The notes: generated by a model from the sequence alone, not told the origin. A stretch of DNA of 63,303 nucleotides from CADEFF01 sp964569315 (GCA_964569315.1 CAZMUZ010000007.1:1-63303), one strand, 5' to 3'; positions 34,196 to 45,095 are shown, counted from the first letter of the stretch. Made by a program: numbers and translations.

Positions 34196-34218
34196 ACGGT
34201 TGCCAATATGACGGCATT

Positions 34219-34250
34219 CGGGCCGCTTCCTCCGGCGAGGAAGTGGCCCG
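34219..34250 (+). terminator. Terminator hairpin after the cytochrome c' gene
   Basis: The 14-base arms CGGGCCGCTTCCTC and GAGGAAGTGGCCCG pair fully with one G-U around loop CGGC, followed by TTCCGTTT. It lies 24 bases past the cytochrome stop and 43 bases from the convergent gene's stop, so it can serve both. Confidence 0.75.
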
Positions 34251-34293
34251 TTCCGTTTCCGGGGAGGCGGGCTGCGGTCCCGAGCCCTGTCGC

Positions 34294-35529
34294 TCAGCGC
34301 CAGAGGGCGGTCGGGTTGTTCAGCACCTCGGGATTGAGCGCCATGCAGTAGCCGCCGGCACCCCAGAGCTGCTTGCAGGCGGTCCCCGCATCCTCCTTCT
34401 TCAGCCCCACCAGAAGCGCCGCGAAGCCGAAGCTGCCTTCCTGCTGGCGCTGGATCACGGCGGGCTGGCCCCGGCTCATCACCGGCTTGAGCTGCGTCCG
34501 GGCGGTCTGAATCGCCTTCTGCGCGGCCGTCTTGCTCGGGAAATAGCCGAAGATCACCGCCCAGCCATCGAAGCGCGTCGGGCCCGCGACGGACGGCACC
34601 GTCGAGCATTCGGCACTGGAGAGCTGCCGCGGCGGCGGCTGCACGTCGGCCGCGCTCTCCATGAGCTCCACCACCGGCGCGTCGGGCGCCGGCTCGAGCC
34701 CGTCGAAGCCCTGCTCCAGCAGCTTCGTGACCTCGGCATTGCGCTCGCCGCCGGAACGGCCGCCCAGCACCACGCCGATCAGCCGGCGCCCGTCGCGCAC
34801 GGCCGAGCCGACGATGTTGTAGCCGGAGGCGCAGGTGAAGCCGGTCTTGAGCCCGTCGGCCCCTGGAAAACCGCCGAGGAGCGGGTTATAGGTTCCAAGC
34901 GTCCGCCCGCGCCAGACGATGCTCGTCGATCCGAAGTAGCCGTAGTACTGCGGGTAGTCCTGGATGATATGCCGCGCCAGGATCGCCATGTCGCGGGCGG
35001 TCGTGATCTGCCCGTCGTCCGGCAGGCCGCTCGCATTGACGAACTTCGTGCGCGTCATGCCGAGCCCGAGCGCGCGGTTCGTCATGGCGGCCGCGAAGGC
35101 CGCCTCCGAACCCGCCAGCCGCTCGGCGAGCAGCACCGCCGCATCGTTGCCGGAGCGGACGATCACCGCCTTGATCGCCTGCTCGACCGAGATCGTCTTG
35201 CCGGCCGTAAGCCCGATCCGCGTTTCCGGCTGGGCGGCCGCGGCCTCGCTCACGGTGAGCTCCTCCTCGAGCGTGAGCTTGCCCTCCGCGAGCGCGCCGA
35301 AGGCCATATAGACCGTCATCATCTTGGTGAGCGAGGCCGGGTGCCAGGGCTGGGTGGCATCCAGCGCCGACAGCACGATCCCGCTATCGGCGTCGATCAC
35401 GATGCTCGCCATGTCGCGCGCTTCGGCCCGCGCCCCCGCCAGAAGAAGGATGGCGGCCAGCCCGAGCCGGAACCCGGCGACGGGCACACGCAGCGACAAC
35501 GCCCGGATGCATAAGCGCAAATTTACCAA
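34294..35529 (-). CDS. D-alanyl-D-alanine carboxypeptidase (S11) with SPOR-like C-terminus
   Basis: This 411-residue low-molecular-weight penicillin-binding protein trims pentapeptides of peptidoglycan in the periplasm. It has a signal sequence (about 20-38), the catalytic SxxK SLTK (S66-K69), SGN (126-128) and KTG (228-230). The C-terminal 80 residues (FDGWAVIFGYFPSKTAAQKA and following) look like a SPOR domain that would bind denuded glycan at the septum. The start is unclear: TTG 35529 is used, there is no ATG near the signal peptide, and a GTG about 14 codons in is an alternative. Confidence 0.88.
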   Translation of the reverse strand: MVNLRLCIRALSLRVPVAGFRLGLAAILLLAGARAEARDMASIVIDADSGIVLSALDATQPWHPASLTKMMTVYMAFGALAEGKLTLEEELTVSEAAAAQPETRIGLTAGKTISVEQAIKAVIVRSGNDAAVLLAERLAGSEAAFAAAMTNRALGLGMTRTKFVNASGLPDDGQITTARDMAILARHIIQDYPQYYGYFGSTSIVWRGRTLGTYNPLLGGFPGADGLKTGFTCASGYNIVGSAVRDGRRLIGVVLGGRSGGERNAEVTKLLEQGFDGLEPAPDAPVVELMESAADVQPPPRQLSSAECSTVPSVAGPTRFDGWAVIFGYFPSKTAAQKAIQTARTQLKPVMSRGQPAVIQRQQEGSFGFAALLVGLKKEDAGTACKQLWGAGGYCMALNPEVLNNPTALWR

Positions 35530-35888
35530 CGGGTTAGGCCCCTGCAGCCGTGGGATTGGCGAGCGCCGAGACTAGCGACAGCTGTCGCGGCTGTCTCGGC
35601 GAATTCGCGGCGTTTACAGATAATTAAGGCTTCTCCCTCAGATGTTATCGAAGATTTAACCCCGAAACGTCGGATTGACGCTGATCGCCCTCGGGTCCGC
35701 GCGAGGCTCACCGCCGCGGAGAGTGCCGCGATAATATGGTTAATGCGAATCGAGTCGGCGTGGCGGTCCTGTCGTCGGCGGGGATGCGGGGTTGGCGGCG
35801 AGTTGGGTGGCTTTCCATTTATAGCGAACCGTTTTGCGCTCGCGGTCCGGAGCGCCGGCGGCGTGCGGTCCGACCTTAACGGAGCCGA
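35530..35888. other. AT-richer divergent intergenic region
   Basis: No gene is seen between the leftward carboxypeptidase and the rightward kinase. The stretch is visibly AT-richer than its surroundings (TTTACAGATAATTAAGG, GATTTAACC, GATAATATGGTTAATGCG) and contains the hairpin at 35564-35601. It should hold the promoters of both genes. Confidence 0.5.
35564..35601. promoter_or_regulatory. Nested palindrome
   Basis: CGCCGAGAC (35564-35572) and GTCTCGGCG (35593-35601) enclose a 14-base perfect palindrome GCGACAGCTGTCGC (35575-35588). It is upstream of the carboxypeptidase start. A regulator-binding site or an attenuating hairpin is possible. Confidence 0.4.
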
Positions 35889-37487
35889 GTGAAGGCGATC
35901 ATGGCGGTCATCGTCGTCATAGACGACCGGGTCACCAACCGGAACATCCTGGCGAAGCTCGCAAGCTCGCTCGGAAACGACGTGACGGTGCGCGCCTTCG
36001 CGGACGCGACGACGGCGCTCGACTGGTCGATGGAGAACGCGCCGGATCTCGTCATCACCGACTTCAAGATGCCGAAGCTCGACGGCGCCGAGTTCATCCG
36101 TTCCTTCCGGCAACGCCCGCATTGCTTCGACGTGCCGGTGGTCGTGGTCACCGTCTATGAGGATCGCGAGTTCCGCTATCGCGCGCTCGAGGCGGGCGCC
36201 TCCGACTTCCTCATCAGCCCCGTCGACCACCACGAGTTCCGCGTGCGGGTGCAGAACCTCCTTACCATGCGCCGGCAGCAGGAGATCATCCGCCGTCGCG
36301 CGCTGACGCTCGAGGAGGTGCTCAACCTCACCAACAAGCTGCGCACCGAGGAGCAGCGCCAGAGCAAGGAAGTGCTGGGCCTGGTGATCGACGCCGTGCC
36401 GGCCATGATCTGCGCGACCGATGCCGCCGGGCATGTGATCTTCGTCAATACCTATCAGTGCGAGCTGTTCGGCTGCGACCCGGCCAATGCCGTGGGCATC
36501 GCGGTGGGCGAGCTGTTCGGCGAGGATTACGGGCATCGCCACCGGGAGTTCAGCGCGCTGGTGCTGGAATCCGGGCAGGCGCAGACCGGCATCGAAGAGC
36601 ATCTTCGCGACAATGCCGGGCGCGATCGCGTCTTCCTCACCACCAAGGCGCCGCTCACCGACGCGGCGGGCCGCGTCGCGCATGTGGTCAGCGTCTCGCT
36701 CGACATCACCGAGCGCAAGCGCGTGGAGCGCGCGCTCCGGGAGGCCAAGGAACGCGCCGACGCGGCGAACGACACCAAGACCGAGTTCCTCGCCAACATG
36801 AGCCACGAGCTCCGGACGCCGCTCAACGCCATCATCGGTTTCGCCGACATGATGAAGATCGAGCTGCTCGGGCCGATCGGCAATCCGCGCTATCTCGAAT
36901 ATGCGAACGACATCCTGGCGAGCGCCCAGCATCTCCTGCAGATCATCGACGACATGCTGGACGTGTCGCAGATCGAGGCCGGCAAGCTCGAGCTGATCGA
37001 GGGGCCGGTGGAGATTTCCAAGCTCTTCCGCGACGTGCTCCGCCTGATGGCGTCGCGGGCCGACGAAGCCCAGGTCGAGCTGAAATCCAGCATTCCCGCC
37101 AAGCTCCCCATGATCGAGGGGGATGAACGGAAACTTAAGCAAATTCTGATTAACCTTTTGGCCAATGCGGTCCGCTTCACGCCGCCGGGCGGCAATGTGC
37201 AGGTCGCGGCGGCGCTGGCCGAGAGCGGCGGCATCCGCATGACGGTGACGGATACCGGCATCGGCATGTCAGAACAGGAAATCCCCATCGCCATGGCAAG
37301 ATTCGGCCGCATCCATCGCACCGACACCTACTCCCACTCCGGTACCGGCCTCGGCCTCCCGCTCGCGATCGAGCTCACGAAGCTGCATGGCGGCACCGTC
37401 GAGATCGCCAGCTCCATCGGCGCCGGAACCTCCATCGCGATGCAGTTCCCGCCCAGCCGCACGCATCGCCAGGCGACGCGCGCCTGA
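35889..37487 (+). CDS. Receiver-PAS-histidine kinase protein with an RpfG-like receiver
   Basis: This 532-residue cytoplasmic protein has an N-terminal receiver (about 6-128; IDDR, D58 in VITDFKMPKLDG), a helical linker, a PAS domain (about 165-275), HisKA with H306 in MSHELRTPLNAIIG, and HATPase with NLLANAV, DTGIGM and GTGLGLPLA. The receiver resembles that of RpfG, including the SPVDHHEFRVRVQNLLTMRRQQ tail, but kinase domains replace HD-GYP. The conserved receiver lysine is replaced by S110 (LISPVD). GTG 35889 is used (GGAG upstream); ATG 35901 is an alternative. It is 73 bases before rpfC, so probably one operon. Confidence 0.87.
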   Translation: MKAIMAVIVVIDDRVTNRNILAKLASSLGNDVTVRAFADATTALDWSMENAPDLVITDFKMPKLDGAEFIRSFRQRPHCFDVPVVVVTVYEDREFRYRALEAGASDFLISPVDHHEFRVRVQNLLTMRRQQEIIRRRALTLEEVLNLTNKLRTEEQRQSKEVLGLVIDAVPAMICATDAAGHVIFVNTYQCELFGCDPANAVGIAVGELFGEDYGHRHREFSALVLESGQAQTGIEEHLRDNAGRDRVFLTTKAPLTDAAGRVAHVVSVSLDITERKRVERALREAKERADAANDTKTEFLANMSHELRTPLNAIIGFADMMKIELLGPIGNPRYLEYANDILASAQHLLQIIDDMLDVSQIEAGKLELIEGPVEISKLFRDVLRLMASRADEAQVELKSSIPAKLPMIEGDERKLKQILINLLANAVRFTPPGGNVQVAAALAESGGIRMTVTDTGIGMSEQEIPIAMARFGRIHRTDTYSHSGTGLGLPLAIELTKLHGGTVEIASSIGAGTSIAMQFPPSRTHRQATRA

Positions 37488-37560
37488 GATGCGAACGATA
37501 TTTCGCTTCACCCCGACCGACCGGCGCCGCGACGCCGGCCGCTGAGGCAACGAACCGACG

Positions 37561-40158
<2,598 letters not shown>

Positions 40159-40171
40159 AGCCGAAAACGAA

Positions 40172-40200
40172 GGACCCGGCGGCCTTGCGGCTCCGGGTCC
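40172..40200. terminator. Hairpin between convergent rpfC and rpfF
   Basis: GGACCCGG (40172-40179) and CCGGGTCC (40193-40200) form a GC-rich stem 13 bases past the rpfC stop. There is no clear T-run, but the place between two convergent genes suits a bidirectional terminator. Confidence 0.55.
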
Positions 40201-40266
40201 CGAGATCTCTCGCGCCTCGCCTTCTTCTTGGCCCGCGGAGCGTCCGCCCCCGCGGCCTCCCGAACC

Positions 40267-41316
40267 TTACTCCGCGGCCCGCTTCACCGGGACCGCACCG
40301 CCATTGATGCTGTTCCAGCGGCGGTCTTGCGCGGAGGCGAGCCGTTCCATCTTCCGGAGATCCTGGGGCCCGAGCGCCAGCGCCGCATCGACCCACCGCT
40401 CGGTGATGGTCAGCAGTTCCTCGCGCTGCACCGGATGAATGGCCTGGCGCGCGGTATAGACCGCCACCCGCGACGCGAAGCAACGGTCGGTGGCGGCGAC
40501 GAAATCATGCACCGCCTGCTCGCCCTTGCCGTCCTCGGCCACGACATCGACCACGCCCATTTCCTGCATCTCGGTCGCGGTGTAGATGCGGCCGCTGAAG
40601 ACCATGCGCTCGGCCGCCACCATGCCGATGCGGCGCGTCAGGAAGCTGAGCGCGCCCATGCCGGGATAGAGATTGAACAGCACTTCCGGCAACCCGAACT
40701 TGGCGCTCCGTTCCGCCACGAGGACATTGCAGGCGAGCGCCGCCTCGAAGCCGCCGCCGAGCGCGTCGCCCTGCACGAGCGCGATGCCCACGATCGGCAG
40801 CCCGACATTGGTCGCCCGCGGGAACTGCACGTCGATGCAGGCATGCGCATAACGGCGCAGCCCGGAGCGGTCGTGGTTGCGGATGAGCTCGGCGAATTGC
40901 GGCAGGTCGCCGCCGAGATTGAAGATGTGCGGCAGGCGCGAGGCCAGCACCGAGTAACGCACCGGCTGCGGATTGCCCGGGGTCGCCTCGGCATACATGT
41001 CGGTGAGGAAATGCAGCGCCTCGCGGAGGTCGCCGAGCAGGCCGGTGGTGAAGCTCGGGCGTCCGGCCGGGCGCATATACTGCCAATAGACCCGCGCCGC
41101 GCGGTCCCAGAAGAGGTCGAGCTCGCCGAGCGTCAGCTCCCCGGTCTCGGCGAACCGCGACAGGGCCGAGCGGCGCTCGGTCGGGGTCGCGATGGAATCG
41201 ATCTGTCGGGGGCCGCGGCCGTGCGCCGGGCGCTGAAGCGGCTCTCCGGCAGGATTTTGCAACGCGCGGCCGACGGTTGACGGGTTCGTCGCCTCTGGCA
41301 CGAAATTAACCAACAT
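40267..41316 (-). CDS. rpfF: RpfF-type DSF synthase (crotonase fold)
   Basis: This is a 349-residue crotonase-superfamily protein. RpfF makes cis-2-unsaturated fatty-acid signals by dehydrating and hydrolysing 3-hydroxyacyl-ACP. The diagnostic features are present: YWQYMRPAGRPSFT, the oxyanion segment FNLGGDLPQFAELI, and two catalytic glutamates E191 (DALGGGFEAALAC) and E211 (FGLPEVLFNLYPGMGA), exactly 20 residues apart like E141/E161 of Xanthomonas RpfF. The N-terminus is about 60 residues longer than in Xanthomonas. ATG 41316 (MLVNFVPEAT) is preferred over an upstream in-frame start. It is convergent with rpfC. Confidence 0.9.
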   Translation of the reverse strand: MLVNFVPEATNPSTVGRALQNPAGEPLQRPAHGRGPRQIDSIATPTERRSALSRFAETGELTLGELDLFWDRAARVYWQYMRPAGRPSFTTGLLGDLREALHFLTDMYAEATPGNPQPVRYSVLASRLPHIFNLGGDLPQFAELIRNHDRSGLRRYAHACIDVQFPRATNVGLPIVGIALVQGDALGGGFEAALACNVLVAERSAKFGLPEVLFNLYPGMGALSFLTRRIGMVAAERMVFSGRIYTATEMQEMGVVDVVAEDGKGEQAVHDFVAATDRCFASRVAVYTARQAIHPVQREELLTITERWVDAALALGPQDLRKMERLASAQDRRWNSINGGAVPVKRAAE

Positions 41317-41740
41317 CCCTGAAACTCCCCACCCCGCGCCCAATCCCTAAGAATTAGGCTTAAAAAAGGATGAACGCGTGGTTCTCGAAACGCAATAGGG
41401 GAATCGTCTAGGTGTTTGTTAATATGAGTAAAAATAAAGTTAATACGCGCCCATATAAGTTTCTTTATAGCGCCGGGCCCGGCCACGACAAACACGAGGA
41501 AACCCGCGGCCTTGGTTAATTTCGGGGCGCGGCCGGATATTGAGATCGTCTGGCGTCGTGAAGAGTTTGGTAATGTTCATTAACAGACGGTCATAGATTC
41601 CGAGGCTTTTCTTAACGTTTAGGTCACCGTGTTAATCTGCTTGCTGAGAGAGATCGGCAAGCTGTTGCATATGTTTGAGCAATCTTCGTACCCGAAAGGC
41701 GGCAGTCACCGTCTTATCGTCAAGGAAGGAGTGAACCCCC
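41317..41740. other. AT-rich divergent intergenic region upstream of rpfF
   Basis: A 424-base region without a convincing gene separates rpfF from the decarboxylase-like gene. It is the most AT-rich stretch in this part of the window and holds repeated GTTAAT/TTAAC words (near 41417, 41441, 41514, 41571, 41580, 41613 and 41632). Promoters of both genes and binding sites for a regulator are expected here. I see no obvious riboswitch. Confidence 0.5.
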
Positions 41741-42127
41741 GTGAGCGACAAGCAAACCCTGGAGGCCGGACTCAAGGTCCGTCGCGAGGTGCTGGGCGAC
41801 GACTACGTCAACCGCGCCATGCAGCAGGGAGACGAGTTTTCCCGCCCGTTTCAGGAGCTCGTCTCCGAGTTTTGCTGGGGCTCGATCTGGACCCGCCCCG
41901 GCCTGCCGCGGAAGACCCGGAGCCTGCTCAACATCGCCATGCTGACCGCGCTCAACCGGCCGCACGAGGTCAGGATTCATCTGAAAGGCGCGCTCACCAA
42001 CGGCTGCACGCGCGAGGAGATTCGCGAAGTCCTGATGCAGGCCGCGGTCTATTGCGGCATTCCAGCGGGCGTCGACAGCTTCCGGATCGCCCGCGAGGTG
42101 TTCAAGGAGATCGATGGCGGCGCCTGA
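41741..42127 (+). CDS. Carboxymuconolactone decarboxylase-family protein
   Basis: This 128-residue protein of the CMD/AhpD superfamily resembles 4-carboxymuconolactone decarboxylase in length and sequence (TRPGLPRKTRSLLNIAMLTA, RIHLKGALTNGCTREEIREV, YCGIPAGVDSFRIA). The redox CxxC of AhpD is absent, so peroxidase activity is unlikely. GTG 41741 is used, with AGGAAGGAG about 9 bases upstream. No other protocatechuate-pathway gene is nearby, so the substrate may differ from carboxymuconolactone. An array of terminator-like hairpins follows. Confidence 0.85.
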   Translation: MSDKQTLEAGLKVRREVLGDDYVNRAMQQGDEFSRPFQELVSEFCWGSIWTRPGLPRKTRSLLNIAMLTALNRPHEVRIHLKGALTNGCTREEIREVLMQAAVYCGIPAGVDSFRIAREVFKEIDGGA

Positions 42128-42176
42128 CCGGCAAGCGGCAATCTTCGGGAAACGAAACAGTCTTCCCGAAACGAAA

Positions 42177-42313
42177 ACGGGCGCCCGCAAGGGCGGCAAT
42201 CTTCCGGAAACGAAAACGGGCGCCCGTGAGGGCGGCAGTCTCCCGGAAAAAAAACGGGCGCCCGTAAGGGCGGCAGCCTCCCGGAAAAAAACGGGCGCCC
42301 GTAAGGGCGCCCG
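42177..42313 (-). terminator. Four-copy tandem array of terminator hairpins
   Basis: The palindrome ACGGGCGCCCG starts at 42177, 42216, 42254 and 42291, giving repeat periods of 39, 38 and 37 bases. On the minus strand, each unit reads as a GC-rich hairpin followed by T-rich sequence. The last unit is a textbook intrinsic terminator (GGGCGCCC-TTAC-GGGCGCCC then seven Ts) just behind the PotD-like gene stop. The array lies between two convergent genes. Confidence 0.8.
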
Positions 42314-42339
42314 TCCCGATTCGGAAGGGAGGCCGAGGT

Positions 42340-43452
42340 TCAGCCCCCGGCCCTGATCTGCTGCCACATGTCGTAGATCTTCTGGCGCTTCGCCTGATCG
42401 ACCGCCGTGAAGAAGTTGCCGCTCTTCAGGAACTCGTTGGGATCGGTGAAGCCGAGCGCCGCAACGGCCTCGGGATCGGCGACCTTGAAGCTCTCCGAAT
42501 TGCCGTGGCCATAAGCATATTGCTCGATGAGATATTTGCCGCTCTCGGGCGACAGCATCGCATTGATGAAGTCGTAGCGATCCTGGTCCGACGCCGGGCC
42601 GCTGGCGATCGACACCAGCCCGCAGACCCAGGTCATGATGCCTTCCTTCGGGTTCATCATCTTGATCGCGACGCCCTGCTTCTTGAGGTTCACCACCGAC
42701 GAACCCCAGCCCCAGGCCGCCACGACCTCGCCCGACGCCATCGCCTGCTCGAGCTCGCTCTGATCGGTCCAGTAGAAGCGCATGTTCTGATGGAGATGCC
42801 GCAGGATCTTGCCGGATTCCTCGATCTGCGCATCGTCGAGATCCATCGGGTTCTTGGCGCCGACCAGCAGGCCCGCGATCGCCGCGACGTTGTCGGGCGC
42901 GTCGAGGAACGACATTCTCCCCTTGTAGCGATCGTCGAGGAAAATCGTCCAGCTTTCCTCGGGGACCTCGACCAGGTCGGTCCGGTAGATCACCGACGAG
43001 GTGCCCCAGTCGAACGGCACATGCCAGTACTGGTCCTCGGCCTTCACGTCCTGCAGCTCGAGGAACTGCGGGAAGATGGTGTTCCAGGCGGTGATCTTGG
43101 AGGGATCGAGCGGCTTCAAGGTGCCGGCGGCGCGCCAGCGGCCGACCGTGTTGACGCAAGGATGCGCGAGGTCGGGGGTGTAGCCGGCGATGACTTTCTG
43201 CAGCGCCTCTTCCTCGTCGCTGAAGAAGCCGAAGTCCGGCTCCTTGCCGTCAAGGCTGGCGAGATAGGCCTGGTGGAACTCCGGCAGCTCGTAACCCGAC
43301 CAGGTGTAAAAGGTCAGGTTGGCGGCCGCATGGGCGCGGCCGGCGACGGCCGGCGCCACCGCGAGGCCGAGGCCGAGCGCGGAGAGCGACTTCACGAAGT
43401 CGCGCCGGTTCATCATGTAGCTGTCGATCAGATTGCGAACCCTGTCGTCCAA
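42340..43452 (-). CDS. Spermidine/putrescine-type ABC transporter substrate-binding protein
   Basis: This 370-residue PotD-like binding protein has a twin-arginine signal (NRRDFVKSLSALGLGLAV, cleavage after AHA) and begins the mature fold with NLTFYTWSGYELPEFHQAY, the classic PotD opening. VPFDWGTSSVIYRTDLV, MSFLDAPDNVAAIAGLLVG and GEVVAAWGWGSSV support the family. The polyamine is not certain; other small amines or organic ligands are possible. TTG 43452 is used because GGGAGG lies 5-6 bases upstream. No permease or ATPase genes are adjacent, so it must work with components encoded elsewhere. Confidence 0.87.
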   Translation of the reverse strand: MDDRVRNLIDSYMMNRRDFVKSLSALGLGLAVAPAVAGRAHAAANLTFYTWSGYELPEFHQAYLASLDGKEPDFGFFSDEEEALQKVIAGYTPDLAHPCVNTVGRWRAAGTLKPLDPSKITAWNTIFPQFLELQDVKAEDQYWHVPFDWGTSSVIYRTDLVEVPEESWTIFLDDRYKGRMSFLDAPDNVAAIAGLLVGAKNPMDLDDAQIEESGKILRHLHQNMRFYWTDQSELEQAMASGEVVAAWGWGSSVVNLKKQGVAIKMMNPKEGIMTWVCGLVSIASGPASDQDRYDFINAMLSPESGKYLIEQYAYGHGNSESFKVADPEAVAALGFTDPNEFLKSGNFFTAVDQAKRQKIYDMWQQIRAGG

Positions 43453-43641
43453 TGGATCCTCCCTGGGGGTGACGGTCGTCGCCGGGCGCGGACCCGGCGG
43501 CGCATTTCATTGTCGCGATCCCGCGAGGCCGCTTTGCACGGCCTTCGCGGCAAGTCTAGAGCGGCGGCCGCGCCGTCGAACAGGGGAAACGGACGGGAAT
43601 GATGCCCAATCCCGCCATTGCCGATCCTGCCTGAGCCGATG

Positions 43642-44820
43642 CTACCAACGCCGGATACGCGCCTTGCTGATCTTCTCGCAGCCGGTCGGGGTGACGAGCA
43701 CGGTTTCCTCGAAATCGCCGACATGGCCATGCTTCTCGACCGAGCGCTCGACGCAGAGCACCATGCCCGGCTCCAGCACCCAGGTCTCGTCGACCACCAG
43801 CCAGGGCGAATCCCAGCCGAGCCCGATGCCATGGCCGAGCCCGGAAAAGTCGCTTTCCGGCGAGTAGCCCGCCTCGATCAGCCGCTTGAAGCCGGCGCGC
43901 GCCACCTCGCCCGCCGTGGCGCCCGGCCGGATGGCGGCGATGCCGCCCTCGACGGCCGCGATGGAGGCTTCGAAGGCCTCGATCTGCGGTGCCGTGGGCT
44001 TGTCGCCGATCGCCTTCGAGCGGGAATGGTCGAAATAATAGCCCTGATAGAGGCCCGAGAGGCCGATCTGGAACCATTGGCCGTCCTCCAGCGGCTCCTT
44101 CGCCGCGAAGGTCGGGAACTCCGTATAGATCATCACCGGGTCGTTGCCGCCGCGGCCGGAGCTCATGAAATTGTTGTACATGAGTGCCCCTTCCCGGGCG
44201 AGCGCGGCCATGCCGACGCCCATCACCTCGCCGTGGGTGCGGCCGGCTTCGGCGAATTCCATCATCGCCTCGATCGCGTCCGAGCCGATCTCGGAAGCGC
44301 GCCGCAGCACCGCGATCTCCGCCGGCGACTTGATGGTCCGGATCTTCTCCAGGATCTCGTCGGCGGGGTCGAAGCGGATCGAGGGCAGCTCCTTCTCGAT
44401 CTTGCGGAAGGCCGACCAGGGCAGCGTATCGGCGCCGACCACGCCCACCCGCTTGCCCTCGAGCTTCGCCGCCTTCAGCACGCCCACCACCGCCGGCAGC
44501 ACGTCGTCCGCCTTGACGATGTTCTCGACAGGAATCTCGTCCTTCTTGACGCTCGCATCGACGATCAGCGTCGGGGCGCCATGCACCGGCAGCAGCATCA
44601 TCGGATGGCCGCGCACCGACCAGTCCGGCTGGTGGTCGGGAATGAAGGGAAACGCGCTGTAGAAATTCGCGAGATAGAGAATGTTGGCGTAGCGATCGAC
44701 GGTGCCGCCGCAGCGCGACACCACGAAAAGCGCGTCGAAGCCGGCGGCTTCGGCAGCCGCGCGGGCGCGCTTCTGACGCGCTTCGAACTCGGCAAGGGTG
44801 ATGGAAGGGGTAACGGCCAT
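43642..44820 (-). CDS. M24 (creatinase/prolidase-fold) family protein
   Basis: This 392-residue two-domain creatinase/aminopeptidase P-fold protein is related to the one at 20862-22049; both have a VDRYANILYLANFYSAF- or FDRCGDVLYLTNFYSGH-type segment. The C-terminal domain retains GYYFDHSRSKA, LGHGIGLGWDSP, LEPGMVLCVE and FEETVLVTPTG. The first metal Asp is absent (GQWFQIGLSG at that place), as in its paralogue. It may hydrolyse a C-N bond in a small molecule rather than a peptide. GAGGAAGACG precedes ATG 44820. It is 189 bases upstream of the PotD-like gene on the same strand, so uptake and breakdown of one compound is possible. Confidence 0.83.
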   Translation of the reverse strand: MAVTPSITLAEFEARQKRARAAAEAAGFDALFVVSRCGGTVDRYANILYLANFYSAFPFIPDHQPDWSVRGHPMMLLPVHGAPTLIVDASVKKDEIPVENIVKADDVLPAVVGVLKAAKLEGKRVGVVGADTLPWSAFRKIEKELPSIRFDPADEILEKIRTIKSPAEIAVLRRASEIGSDAIEAMMEFAEAGRTHGEVMGVGMAALAREGALMYNNFMSSGRGGNDPVMIYTEFPTFAAKEPLEDGQWFQIGLSGLYQGYYFDHSRSKAIGDKPTAPQIEAFEASIAAVEGGIAAIRPGATAGEVARAGFKRLIEAGYSPESDFSGLGHGIGLGWDSPWLVVDETWVLEPGMVLCVERSVEKHGHVGDFEETVLVTPTGCEKISKARIRRW

Positions 44821-45095
44821 GAGATCGTCTTCCTCGATTGGGAAAGCGCAAGCGCGGGTCGGACCCGGCCGACGAAATGCGTCGCCGACGCCTGCGGCCG
44901 GGTTGAAATCTGTAGAAGAAGGCTTGCAGCAAGACAAGGGCGGGCGCCGCCGCCCGGCCCGGCGCTCGAGGCGGGCCGGGTCGGGTTTCTACCCCGGCGA
45001 GCGGCGCGCGCCGGCCCGCCGGCCTCTCGGAAGGCGCGGTCCCGGCGGGAGGGGCGATCGCGCGAATGCCGGAACGCCTCTCCCGCTTCGCGAGG

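Noticed and set aside
35523..37142. A 539-codon minus-strand frame opposite the PAS-kinase
   Set aside because: The plus strand encodes a clear receiver-PAS-kinase protein. The minus frame is His/Glu/Leu-rich and has no domain, as expected of an antisense shadow.
40267..41316. Ordinary enoyl-CoA hydratase assignment for the crotonase
   Set aside because: The two glutamates 20 apart, FNLGGDL loop, N-terminal YWQYMRP segment and the adjacent RpfC-type kinase fit RpfF better.
41629..42267. A longer gene starting upstream of the carboxymuconolactone decarboxylase-like gene
   Set aside because: It is in another frame, and the GTG start at 41741 with AGGAAGGAG gives the exact family length.
42177..42313. 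CRISPR-like array suggested by regular ~38-base repeats
   Set aside because: The units are contiguous palindromes with T/A-runs and no unique spacers, which fits duplicated terminators and not CRISPR.
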